The position numbers and the translations under genes are program-made. Below are positions 51,702 to 60,459 of a DNA stretch of 64,000 nucleotides, one piece after another (the first letter of the stretch is position 1; each line of letters opens with the position of its first letter). This DNA is from CBIHON01 sp966211965. Lineage in GTDB: Bacteria > Pseudomonadota > Gammaproteobacteria > Burkholderiales > Burkholderiaceae_D. A model generated the notes under the pieces. The model had not been told where the DNA came from. It worked only from the letters and a program-made list of their open reading frames with translations, and did not search any database. The stretch is taken from assembly GCA_966211965.1 (NCBI GenBank), contig CBIHON010000007.1, positions 93,952 to 157,951 of the forward strand, in the 5' to 3' direction.

Positions 51702-53870
51702 TCAGGGATCCACCACTGTCACTCGCACCGTCGCACTCGCCGTGCCGCCGCGGCCGTCGGAAACGGTATAGGTAAATACTTCCCGTCCAAAGAAATCGCG
51801 GTCCGAGGTATAAACGATGCTGCGGCCGCTGATGACGGCCTTGCCGTGCGCCACCGGTCCGACCGATACGATCGTCAGCGCGTCGCCGTCCGGGTCCGAA
51901 TCATTGGCCAGCACGTCGATACGTGTCGGCTGCCCCCAGATCGCCCAAGCCTCGTCGTCTTTCGCCAGCGGCGCAGCGTTGGCGCCGCTGACCGTGACCG
52001 CCACAGTGGCGCTCGCGGTCAAACCCTTGTCGTCGCTGATGGTGTAGCTGAAGCTGTCGCTGCCCTGATAGCCGGCAGCCGGCGCATAGGAAATGCGGTT
52101 GCCGCTGATGGACGCGGACCCATGGGCCGGCGTCTGCACCGAGACAATGCGCACAGGATCCCCATCCGGATCGGAGTCGTTGGCCAGCACGTCCAGCAGG
52201 TTGCCGCCGGAGCTGCCCGCGACCTGGAAGGAATCGTTCGCCGCCAGCGGGGCACGGTTCACGTAGTTGCGCGCACCTGTGCTCACCGCGACGGTTTTTT
52301 CCTGCTCGCGATAGACATCCACGGCTTGCTTGTGCGGTACGGTATTGTGCAGGGCGCGGCGCAGCCAGGCCGGCTCGCTGTCGATAAATTCGCGCTTCCA
52401 CTCGACCGCCTCGCTGCCCGCCTTGGCCGGCTTGCCGGCATTCGCCGCGCCGCCCTTGGTGCTGCCGGCACCGGCCGCGCCTTCAGGTTTCGCGGCCGGC
52501 TTGCCGTCAGCCGGCAAGACGACTTCTTCCGCCTTTTCGACATAGGAAACGAATTCCATATCGACCCGGCGATTTTTTGCGCGCGACTCTTTGGTCTTGT
52601 TCGAATAACGCGGATCAGCTTCGCCCTTGCCTTCGACGATCACGGAATCGGCCGAAACGCCATGCTTGGCCAGGTAATCCTTGACTGCCAGCGCGCGCTT
52701 TTCAGACAACTTCTGGTTATAGGCGGCCGGGCCGAGATTACAGGTATGGCCGGTCAGGTGGATGTTGCCGGTATGGCCGCTCTCCTTCAACTTGGCGATC
52801 ACCCCGTCCAGGGCGGTCAGCGCAGTGGGCGTCATCTTCACGCTATCGAACAGGAAAAAGGCGTCAGCCGACATCGAGGCAGTTGTCTTGACCATGCGCA
52901 TCTCGGTTCTTTGCGGCGCTTCCTGCAGCGAGCCGGCACCGGTCGCGGAACCGCCTGCGGTATTGCCGCCTGCGCCCATACCGTCGGCCTGCCTGCCTTC
53001 CTGGCCCGCAGTCGCCGCTACCGCCGGCACCATGCGCGATTCGCGCGTCGGCCGATAGCTCTTGCCACCGAATTCGTAGCGCAACACCAGGTTGACGCGA
53101 TGGTCGTTTTGTTTCTGGTCGAACTCGCCGCTCTTGTGATAGGCCTCGGCATTGAGGGCGAGACTGAGTGGCGTGTCGGCGAAAAATTTTTCCACGCCGA
53201 TCGCAAACGTCGCCTGCCGCGCGGACCCGCGGCCCCACTCGTGATCCAGGCGTGTGTACAAGCGCAGCAATGCCGGCTCATAGAAATGGCCCGCAGTAAT
53301 GCCGATGCCGTAGTCGTAAGCGCGCTCGAACAAGCGGGTGGTGGTAGCGGTGCGTATTTCCTGCGTATAGGCGCCGCCGCTGTCGATGCCGGTAAGATTT
53401 TCAGTGGTGACGGTGGTGGTATTCGAAACAGCACGGCGGCCGCTTAGCCCGCGCGACAAGGAGGCACCCCAGAACCAGTTCGCGTATTCCATGCCGCCGC
53501 CCAAGGTCAGCTTGCGATCGTAATCGGCATTCTGGTCGAGGGCAAAAAAGAGCTTGCGCACATTGTCGGCCGGTTGCCCGGCTTGCGGCAGCCAGTGGTA
53601 ATTCAGCTTTAAACCGCCGGCCGAACCGCTGACCCAGCCTTCGCCGATCACCGCCTTGGCCGCATCTTCCTGCAATACCTGATAGTACTCGCCGCGCAGC
53701 TTGGTCTTGCTGTCGTAGCCAAGCCCGAGACGCAAGCCTTCGCCAACGTAGGAACGTGGCTCCGATCCATCGGCCGCGGGCGCCTTGATGCCGACTGCGG
53801 GGTCGGCCGCCAGTACCGCTGAGCAGGAACTCGCCAGAAGGAAAAGGGGCAGGATGTGTCGGGTAGCCAT
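51702..53870 (-). CDS. OmpA-family outer-membrane protein with two C-terminal cadherin-like domains
   Basis: About 722 residues from ATG 53870, chosen because it yields a clean signal peptide (ILPLFLLASSCSAVLA). Residues ~25-310 are strand-rich and barrel-like (LGLGYDSKTKLRGEYYQVL, HYHW and aromatic belts). Residues ~375-500 are an OmpA peptidoglycan-binding domain, FLFDSVKMTPTALTALDGV and LTGHTCNLGPAAYNQKLSEKRALAVKDYL. The usual GHTDN Asp that helps bind diaminopimelate is Cys here. After a Lys/Gly/Ala linker there are two cadherin/VCBS-like domains (residues ~590-720), each with NDSDPDGDxxxIVSV and FxYTVSDxxGxTASATVxVTV. Having these modules C-terminal to OmpA is unusual. A terminator follows. 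Confidence 0.85.
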   Translation of the reverse strand: MATRHILPLFLLASSCSAVLAADPAVGIKAPAADGSEPRSYVGEGLRLGLGYDSKTKLRGEYYQVLQEDAAKAVIGEGWVSGSAGGLKLNYHWLPQAGQPADNVRKLFFALDQNADYDRKLTLGGGMEYANWFWGASLSRGLSGRRAVSNTTTVTTENLTGIDSGGAYTQEIRTATTTRLFERAYDYGIGITAGHFYEPALLRLYTRLDHEWGRGSARQATFAIGVEKFFADTPLSLALNAEAYHKSGEFDQKQNDHRVNLVLRYEFGGKSYRPTRESRMVPAVAATAGQEGRQADGMGAGGNTAGGSATGAGSLQEAPQRTEMRMVKTTASMSADAFFLFDSVKMTPTALTALDGVIAKLKESGHTGNIHLTGHTCNLGPAAYNQKLSEKRALAVKDYLAKHGVSADSVIVEGKGEADPRYSNKTKESRAKNRRVDMEFVSYVEKAEEVVLPADGKPAAKPEGAAGAGSTKGGAANAGKPAKAGSEAVEWKREFIDSEPAWLRRALHNTVPHKQAVDVYREQEKTVAVSTGARNYVNRAPLAANDSFQVAGSSGGNLLDVLANDSDPDGDPVRIVSVQTPAHGSASISGNRISYAPAAGYQGSDSFSYTISDDKGLTASATVAVTVSGANAAPLAKDDEAWAIWGQPTRIDVLANDSDPDGDALTIVSVGPVAHGKAVISGRSIVYTSDRDFFGREVFTYTVSDGRGGTASATVRVTVVDP

Positions 53871-53987
53871 GCTGGACTTTCTAGTTTGAAATCGAAGCCG
53901 CATCCTACCGTGCCGTAACAATTTCGTCCACCCGCTGTATTGACATTTACAGCGAATTACTCCACTGAAAAACACATTTGCCACAAC

Positions 53988-55850
53988 TCAAAATCGTTGC
54001 CGGGTAATCGCCTTGCTACCCGCCAGCCCGTCTACTTCGTAGCGCAACTCGGCGTTGTCCGCATCCGTAAAAATCAGCATGGCGGAGCCGGCCGCCATCA
54101 GGCTGACCGCACCTTGCGTCAACGCCGTGCCGCTGGGCGTCGATACGGTGCGGTACAGGGTGCCGCTATAGGTATTCGGGCCCAGCCAGCTCCCGCCGGG
54201 CAACACATACCAAGCCGGCTTGCCGCCGGCGTCGTAGGTATTCCAGGCAGCGAAAATGGTCTGGAATTGGTGGGTGATATTCAAGCCAGAACCGGGCTCC
54301 GCCGGCGTCCACCACATGTCGGAACGATTGACGCCGGATGCATCACCCGAGCTATCGAACACGTAACGGCCAAGCTGCTTGACCCCGGTGCTGCCTTGGT
54401 AGGTATAGCTCAGGCTCATGTGATCGACGTCGGTGAAATGCAGATCGGCTGTTCCGACCGCCGTCACCTCCACCTTGCCCGGCGCAAAAGCGGCGCCATT
54501 ACTCTGGCCTGACGTGCTATACAACTGGCCGCTATACGTCGTGCTGTCGCGCCAGGTACCGCCCGGCAATACCAGCCAGATCGGTTTGCCGTTCGCATCA
54601 TAGGAGTACCAAGAAGCAAACAAGGTCGAACCGTGCTGGGTGATGCCAACACCCGAGCCGGGCTGGGCTGGATTGTTCCAGAAATCCTGGTAACTGCTCA
54701 CGCCGAGATTCAGCACACCTTGACCATCGGTGCCGAGCACCGTGACCGGCAAGGCAGCGCTCCGCCGGCTGCCGTCGCCAAGCTGCCCATCGTCGTTCCA
54801 GCCCCAGGTCAATACGCTGCCGTCATTCTTCAGCGCCGCGCTATGGTGGTTGCTGCCGGCAATTGCCACTGCCCCGGTCAGGCCGGTCACCGGCATCGGC
54901 AATGCACTGGCGGCGGTGCTGCCATTGCCGAGCTGGCCGTACTCGTTGTAACCCCAGGCCCGCACCGTGCCGTCGCTCTTTAAAGCCAAGCTATGGAAAA
55001 ATCCTGCGGCAACAGCCTTAATCCCATTCAAGCCGATCACCCGCAGCGGGACATTGGAATTGGCTGCGCCGCCGTCGCCGAGCTGGCCGAAACCATTCCA
55101 GCCCCAGGCCCAGACCGTGCCATCTTTTTTCAACGCCACCGTATGGCCGCCGCCGGCCGCGACCGCGCTCACGCCATCAATTCCCGCCACAGGCAACGGT
55201 GACATCGCGTCGCTGACGCCGCCATTGCCGAGCTGGCCGTGGCCGTTGTAACCCCAGGCCGATAACGTCCCATCCCGGTGCACCGCCAGGCTATGAAAAA
55301 AGCCGGCCGCGATACCGCTGATCCCCAGCAAACCGGGCACCGGCGTCGGCGTGCGTGCATTGCCGGTGCCGCCGATGCCGAGTTGGCCATAGGCATTCCA
55401 GCCCCAAACCCAGACCGAGCCGTCGCTCTTCAAAGCCATGGTATGGGCACCTGCCGCAGCGACCGCGACCACGTTGGACACGCCCGCCACCTGCAACGGG
55501 ATATTTGAATAGGCCAACCCGGCCACACCCAACTGGTCATAACCGTTATCGCCCCACAGCCACACCGTACCGTCGGATTTCAAGGCAACGCTGTGGAAGA
55601 AACCCGCCGCGACCGCACTCACGCCGCTCAAGCCCTGCACTTGCACCGGTGTATTCGAATCGACGATACCCCCGTTGCCAAGCTGGCCGAAGCCGTTGTA
55701 ACCCCAGCTCCAGACCGTCCCATCGCCTTTCAGCGCGACATTGTGATAATAGCCGGCGGCGATCTGCGGCGTGGCCGCATGCGCTGCAACGGCAAACCAC
55801 GACAGCAGGATGAGTGTGAAGAAGAATACATGGCGTCGAGTAAAAAACAT
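53988..55850 (-). CDS. Secreted RCC1-repeat (beta-propeller) protein with two C-terminal repeats
   Basis: A 620-residue protein from ATG 55850 with a signal peptide (VFFFTLILLSWFAVAAHA). Seven RCC1-type repeats of ~50 residues fill residues ~28-385, each with the pattern AAGxxHSxALKxDGTVWxWGxNxxGQLGxGG. Seven blades make a complete beta-propeller. The last ~215 residues hold two ~100-residue copies of a Trp/Tyr/Gly-rich domain: WNNPAQPGSGVGIT / WWTPAEPGSGLNIT, ASWYSYDANGKPIWLVLPGG / AAWNTYDAGGKPAWYVLPGG. No enzyme motif. Probably an extracellular binding protein. Followed, in the same direction, by the OmpA-family gene. Confidence 0.85.
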   Translation of the reverse strand: MFFTRRHVFFFTLILLSWFAVAAHAATPQIAAGYYHNVALKGDGTVWSWGYNGFGQLGNGGIVDSNTPVQVQGLSGVSAVAAGFFHSVALKSDGTVWLWGDNGYDQLGVAGLAYSNIPLQVAGVSNVVAVAAAGAHTMALKSDGSVWVWGWNAYGQLGIGGTGNARTPTPVPGLLGISGIAAGFFHSLAVHRDGTLSAWGYNGHGQLGNGGVSDAMSPLPVAGIDGVSAVAAGGGHTVALKKDGTVWAWGWNGFGQLGDGGAANSNVPLRVIGLNGIKAVAAGFFHSLALKSDGTVRAWGYNEYGQLGNGSTAASALPMPVTGLTGAVAIAGSNHHSAALKNDGSVLTWGWNDDGQLGDGSRRSAALPVTVLGTDGQGVLNLGVSSYQDFWNNPAQPGSGVGITQHGSTLFASWYSYDANGKPIWLVLPGGTWRDSTTYSGQLYSTSGQSNGAAFAPGKVEVTAVGTADLHFTDVDHMSLSYTYQGSTGVKQLGRYVFDSSGDASGVNRSDMWWTPAEPGSGLNITHQFQTIFAAWNTYDAGGKPAWYVLPGGSWLGPNTYSGTLYRTVSTPSGTALTQGAVSLMAAGSAMLIFTDADNAELRYEVDGLAGSKAITRQRF

Positions 55851-56016
55851 GGGCGTGCCTGGATCGGAGTGCGCCGCAAGGAGCGCTGAAATTTTGCATG
55901 AAAAGGACTGGCAGCATAGCCGTTTTTCAAAACCTGAGCCATAATCACCGGCTTTTATTTTCAAGGCGCGGCTGGCGCAGGCCCGTCCTTTCACACACAG
56001 GCAAACTACTCTGCTC

Positions 56017-56613
56017 ATGAAAACCAAAGACCACCGAATCTGCTTCATCGGCGACTCATTCGTGCAAGGCGCGTGCGATCCCGAATGCCTGGGATGGGCT
56101 GGACGGGTTGCGGCTGCAGCGTGCAGCCGCGATTACAACCTGAGCATCTACAACCTGGGGATTCGCCGCAACACCAGCAGCGATATCGCCGCGAGATGGC
56201 AACAGGAATGCGCCGCGCGTTTGCCGGCCGGTGTCGAGCGCTATACCGTATTCTCCTTCGGCATCAACGATACCGTGATCGAAAATGGCACGCTCCGAGT
56301 CAGCACGGCAAAGAGCGTGGAGAATTTCCGAACCGTCATCAGCCAGGCCGCCGCACTGTACCGTACGCTGGTTGTCGGCCCACCGCCGGTTGCCGATGCC
56401 GAACACAATCAGCGCATCGCCTCGCTTTGCAAACAATTCGAACAGATCGCCGCAGAACTGAACGTGCCATATATCCCCATTTCCCCGCACCTGGGACAGG
56501 ATGCCGAATGGATAGCAGAGATCGCCGCGAGTGACGGGCATCATCCGCGTGCGCGCGGCTATCGGCGTTTGGCGGACTTGGTGCTGGGGTCGCCGCACTG
56601 GTGGTTTTGCTGA
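56017..56613 (+). CDS. SGNH/GDSL hydrolase
   Basis: A 198-residue enzyme of the SGNH fold. Block I has the nucleophile Ser in ICFIGDSFVQGACD, block II a Gly in LGIRRNTSS, block III an Asn in FSFGINDTV, and block V Asp-His in SDGHHPRARGY. No signal peptide, so it should be cytoplasmic. Esterase, lipase or acyl-CoA thioesterase activity is possible; the substrate is not evident. It diverges from the RCC1 gene with about 165 bases between starts. Confidence 0.87.
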   Translation: MKTKDHRICFIGDSFVQGACDPECLGWAGRVAAAACSRDYNLSIYNLGIRRNTSSDIAARWQQECAARLPAGVERYTVFSFGINDTVIENGTLRVSTAKSVENFRTVISQAAALYRTLVVGPPPVADAEHNQRIASLCKQFEQIAAELNVPYIPISPHLGQDAEWIAEIAASDGHHPRARGYRRLADLVLGSPHWWFC

Positions 56614-56757
56614 AACAACGATGGCAAGAAGCGGCTCCGGGAATCCCCAAATCCGAGGTCAGCAATCAAAATACCTGTTTAATCTGCGCTTAGCCTTTGC
56701 GCTCTATCCTCATAATGCGAGAACGGGCTCCCCGCACTCGCATAAAGGAAAACCATC

Positions 56758-57702
56758 ATGCTGACCGAACAACAAGCCGAAAACGCTTATCTGGGACAGT
56801 TCATTCCGTTGCAATACCATCACAGCATGCTGACCGATGCGAATCGGATGCTCAGTTTCAAGTCAGCCATCGATCAAGTGGTTTTTCCGGGGGCCAAGGT
56901 CCTTGAATTGGGAGGCGGAACCGGGGTGCTGTCGTGCTTTGCCGCCGCCAAAGCGGACAAGGTGTGGTGCGTGGAATTCAATCCGGAACTGGTGGCAGAG
57001 TCGCGCCGCTTTCTTGCGCAAAATGACAACGGCCACAAGGTCGAAGTCATCCACGCGGATGCATTCGACTACCTGCCGCCCGAGCCGGTCGATGTCGTGA
57101 TTTGCGAGATGATTCACGTCGCCATGCTGAGGGAAAAACAAGTGCAGATGATGGAATCGTTCAAGCAGCGTTACCGCCAACGTTTCGGTGCAACGCTGCC
57201 GACCCTGATGCCGACCGCGGTCTTGATGGCGGTTCAGCCCTTGCAACAGGATTACAACTTCGAGGGCTTCTATGCCCCGATCATCCAGGTGCAAGAGCTG
57301 TCGGGAAATTTGCCTGGCACGCTGGAAATGGCGCCGCCGGCCTTGTACAGCACGCTTGATTTCACAGAACCGACCGCTCTCGACATTGCCTGGGAAGGTA
57401 GTTTCTCAATCGAAAAAAGCGGGACAGTAAATGCACTGCGCTTCATCACGAAAAATATTCTGGCACTGCTTTTGCAAACAGGCAGCACCATCGATTGGTT
57501 GAATCGCTACATGTCGATTCCGCTAAACCAACCGGTACAAGTAAAAGCGGGAGATATCTTGCGCGTGCGTTTTCGATACCGGGCCGGGGATTTGATTGCA
57601 TCGCTACAGGGTGCGATGCATGTCGAAGTCATTCACCACCAACTCGCCAGCATGAATGTGAATGCACCGGGTGAATGCAGCGCTGTCGACATGGCAGTTT
57701 GA
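56758..57702 (+). CDS. Class I SAM-dependent methyltransferase (PRMT-like)
   Basis: A 314-residue methyltransferase. Motif I is VLELGGGTGVLSCFAA, motif post-I KVWCVEFNPELV, then HADAFDYLPPEPVDVVICEMIHVAML, which resembles the first Glu loop of protein arginine methyltransferases. The C-terminal half is beta-rich, as in the PRMT beta-barrel. A Cys-rich or metal motif is absent. Shine-Dalgarno AAGGAA precedes the ATG. Bacterial PRMT-like proteins may methylate small molecules or proteins; the substrate is unknown. No operon partner is visible; the upstream SGNH gene is 144 bases away. Confidence 0.82.
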   Translation: MLTEQQAENAYLGQFIPLQYHHSMLTDANRMLSFKSAIDQVVFPGAKVLELGGGTGVLSCFAAAKADKVWCVEFNPELVAESRRFLAQNDNGHKVEVIHADAFDYLPPEPVDVVICEMIHVAMLREKQVQMMESFKQRYRQRFGATLPTLMPTAVLMAVQPLQQDYNFEGFYAPIIQVQELSGNLPGTLEMAPPALYSTLDFTEPTALDIAWEGSFSIEKSGTVNALRFITKNILALLLQTGSTIDWLNRYMSIPLNQPVQVKAGDILRVRFRYRAGDLIASLQGAMHVEVIHHQLASMNVNAPGECSAVDMAV

Positions 57703-57860
57703 CTCGGACATACCTGCAATCCGCCCTTCAAAACTCTCCCTTCGGACACATCCGGCATTGCCTGAACCGGTTACTCGGCGCCGCAACGCAACCAACCTGC
57801 GGAGCCGAGAGAAGCAGGCAACTCAAGGCGCCGGCGTCCTTTGCCTACTCACTGCTTCTT

Positions 57861-58289
57861 TTATCTGCTTGTCCCGCTGCCGGTGTTAGGCGTGGGACGC
57901 TGTGCTCCGCCGGAACTATCAGTCGTGCTGCCGCCGGGGGTGGTAGCGGAGCCGCTCGACGTCCCGCCCGGTGTGGTGCTGCTGGTGCCGCCCGAGCTAT
58001 CCGACGTCCCCGTGCCACTGCTTGTACCGCTGCCGGGCGTGGTGCTGCTTGTACCGCTGCCGGACGTGCCGCTGCCGGGCGTGGTGCTCGAGGTGCCGCC
58101 GGTGCCCGATGACGTGCCCCCGGAACCCGAAGTGCCGCTGCTGCCATAGCTGCCGCTGGGTGTACTGCTGCCCGAGGTCCCGCTGCTGCCACTCTGGTCG
58201 CCCGTATCGCGACGGCTGCAAGCGGTAAATGCCAAGGGTATCAAAGCAGCGACCAGCAGGGCTTTTGAAATATTTGAGATCGAATTCAT
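57861..58289 (-). CDS. Low-complexity Ser/Gly/Thr lipoprotein
   Basis: A 142-residue protein from ATG 58289 with AAGGAAG upstream. The N-terminus is a lipoprotein signal (LLVAALIPLAFTACSRRD) with the lipobox Cys. The rest is almost wholly Ser, Gly, Thr and Pro, with near-repeats of SGTSS, TTPGSGTS and GSGGTSSG. It has no fold that I recognise and is probably an extended surface or periplasmic spacer. The repetitive DNA also generates long Val/Pro frames on the other strand, which are artefacts. Confidence 0.75.
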   Translation of the reverse strand: MNSISNISKALLVAALIPLAFTACSRRDTGDQSGSSGTSGSSTPSGSYGSSGTSGSGGTSSGTGGTSSTTPGSGTSGSGTSSTTPGSGTSSGTGTSDSSGGTSSTTPGGTSSGSATTPGGSTTDSSGGAQRPTPNTGSGTSR

Positions 58290-58563
58290 TGGACTTCCTT
58301 TCTCTAACAATTGCGTAAAAACATGTTCCGAAACATGTCCTGAATTTCTTCCAGTTCCCACGCCTTTGTGACCGGGCATGCCGACGAAAGTTGCGAAAAT
58401 ATTCAAGCATGCAGCGGCATGCTGACGAGCTCTTTCTCTGGCGCCATCAATCTTTCTCTTTCTCATTTCCGCGCGCAAAAAAAGCGAGTGCGGGAATGCA
58501 AGTTTGCGGAATCAGCGCATCACAAGACGGTCAAACAAAACAATAAAAGCCACGGAGCGGACA

Positions 58564-59340
58564 ATGCATGCAAACAAAGGCCTGGCCCATTACCCCAGTT
58601 TGAAAGGCAAGACAGTCTTCGTCACCGGCGGCGGCAGCGGCATCGGCGAATCGATCGTCACCGCATTCTGCGAACAGCAGGCGCAAGTGGCATTTGTCGA
58701 TATTGCAGATCAGCCCAGCAGCATGCTGTGCGAAAAAATTGCCGCGGCAAACTTGCCGAAGCCGCTGTTCCGCCACTGCGACATCCGTGATATTCCCGCC
58801 TTGCAAAACACCATGCGCACACTGGTCGATGAGCTCGGCGATTTCGATGTGCTGGTCAACAATGCCGCCGACGATGCGCGCCACCGGATCGAAGAAGTGA
58901 CGCCGGATTATTGGGACGACCGCATCGCGATCAATCAGCGCCCATTGTTTTTTACCTGCCAGGCAGTGTTCCCCGGCATGCGGAAAAAAGGCGGCGGCTC
59001 GATCATCAACATAGGCTCGATCGGATGGCATATCGCAAGCAGCGGGTATCCGGTGTACGCCACGTCCAAAGCCGCCGTCCACGGACTGACCCGCGGGTTG
59101 GCAAGAGATATGGGACAGCACAATATCCGGGTCAATACCCTCACGCCGGGCTGGGTCATGACCGAACGTCAAACCAAGCTATGGGTCGATGCCGCGGCAG
59201 AGCAGGAAATCGCACGCAACCAGTGCCTGCCCGGCAAACTATTACCCTGGCACGTGGCGCGCATGGTCCTGTTTCTGGCCGCCGATGACAGTGCGATGTG
59301 CACCGCGCAGGAATTTATCGTGGACGGCGGCTGGTGTTGA
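58564..59340 (+). CDS. SDR-family sugar dehydrogenase (probable galactose/arabinose 1-dehydrogenase)
   Basis: A 258-residue short-chain dehydrogenase. The NAD(P) motif is VFVTGGGSGIGESIV, the NNAAD motif is VLVNNAADDARHRIEEV, and the catalytic Ser-Tyr-Lys are in INIGSIGWHIASSGYPVYATSKAAVHG. The DIADQ after beta-2 has Asp, suggesting preference for NAD. It begins the five-gene sugar operon, which suggests it oxidises an aldose at C1 to the lactone. The exact sugar (D-galactose, L-arabinose or L-fucose) cannot be read from the protein. A GGAG-type site precedes the ATG. Confidence 0.88.
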   Translation: MHANKGLAHYPSLKGKTVFVTGGGSGIGESIVTAFCEQQAQVAFVDIADQPSSMLCEKIAAANLPKPLFRHCDIRDIPALQNTMRTLVDELGDFDVLVNNAADDARHRIEEVTPDYWDDRIAINQRPLFFTCQAVFPGMRKKGGGSIINIGSIGWHIASSGYPVYATSKAAVHGLTRGLARDMGQHNIRVNTLTPGWVMTERQTKLWVDAAAEQEIARNQCLPGKLLPWHVARMVLFLAADDSAMCTAQEFIVDGGWC

Positions 59341-59417
59341 AAAATGTGTTGAACCAACTAGAGAAGCAGGCGTCAATTGCAGTCGAATCGGCCTGCAGCG
59401 CTAAGCCGCCGCTACCC

Positions 59418-60425
59418 ATGATGACCATCCTGACAATCGATACCGGCACTACCAACACACGCGTGAGCCTGTGGCGCGGCGGTCATGTGCTCAGCCGTCG
59501 CACGGCGCAGGTTGGCGTACGGGATACGGCAATCACCGGCAACCGCACAGCCCTGCAAAACGCGGTGCGCGACACGATTGCAGGCGTCTTGCAGCAAGCC
59601 GAAGTAGAAGCCGGCACCGTGGGCTTGGCCGTCGCCAGCGGCATGATCACCTCCCCGCTCGGTCTGTATGAAGTGCCGCATCTGACGGCACCGGTCGGCT
59701 TGGACGATCTGGCGCAAGGCATGGTGCGGGTCGACTTGCCCGAGGTCTTTGCCAAACCGATCTGGTTTGTGCCGGGGGTGCGCAATCAGGCATCCGTAAA
59801 CGGCCCGCTCGATGTCGAGGCGATGGACATGATGCGCGGCGAGGAAGTGGAGGTGATGGGCTTGCTCGAGCAGTCAAGCGTGAGCGGCCCGGCCATGCTG
59901 GTGCTGCCCGGCTCCCACACCAAGTTCATCAGCCTGGATCGGGACGAACGCATTGCCGGTTGCGCCACTACCCTGGCGGGAGAACTGCTGCAGACGATCA
60001 CCCAGAACACCATTCTGGCTCAGGCCCTGGACCGCAAATTTGCAGCAGAAATCAAACCGGAGATGGTGCTGGCCGGCGCCGCGATGGCGCAACGAACCGG
60101 CTTGGGACGCACCTGTTTCAGCATCCGCACACTTGATCAATTCCTGACGACAAGCATCAACGACCGCGCCAATTTTTTGCTGGGAGCAGTGCTCAGCAGC
60201 GACATGCACGCGCTGAAAAACAGCAGCGCTGTCCACATGCAACCCGGCACACCGATCGTGCTGGCCGGCAATGGGGTGGTCAAGCAGGCGCTGGCCCTGC
60301 TGATCGCACAGGATGAATATTTTTGCGGACCGCTCACGGTACTCGATGACGAGCAGCAAGCGCTGATGGCGGGACAAGGCGCCATCAGGATCGCCCTGGC
60401 GCGAGGCTTGTGTGTCGAATTGTGA
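59418..60425 (+). CDS. dgoK: 2-dehydro-3-deoxygalactonokinase
   Basis: A 335-residue DgoK-family kinase that phosphorylates 2-keto-3-deoxygalactonate at C6. The opening TILTIDTGTTNTRVSLWRGG is the ASKHA phosphate-1 loop. GLAVASGMITSPLGLYEVPHL and MDMMRGEEVEVMGLLE are typical of DgoK, and the end has VLAGNGVVKQAL and DDEQQALMAGQGAI. Two adjacent ATG codons at 59418 and 59421 are both possible. Placed 77 bases after the SDR gene. The phosphorylated product feeds the aldolase encoded at the end of the operon. Confidence 0.93.
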   Translation: MMTILTIDTGTTNTRVSLWRGGHVLSRRTAQVGVRDTAITGNRTALQNAVRDTIAGVLQQAEVEAGTVGLAVASGMITSPLGLYEVPHLTAPVGLDDLAQGMVRVDLPEVFAKPIWFVPGVRNQASVNGPLDVEAMDMMRGEEVEVMGLLEQSSVSGPAMLVLPGSHTKFISLDRDERIAGCATTLAGELLQTITQNTILAQALDRKFAAEIKPEMVLAGAAMAQRTGLGRTCFSIRTLDQFLTTSINDRANFLLGAVLSSDMHALKNSSAVHMQPGTPIVLAGNGVVKQALALLIAQDEYFCGPLTVLDDEQQALMAGQGAIRIALARGLCVEL

Positions 60426-60459
60426 GAACAAGCGCAACGAATATAAGCGAGATAAACAC

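Noticed and set aside
57841..58149. Val/Pro/Leu repeat frame on the plus strand
   Set aside because: A by-product of the Ser/Gly/Thr repeats of the lipoprotein gene on the other strand; no start signals.
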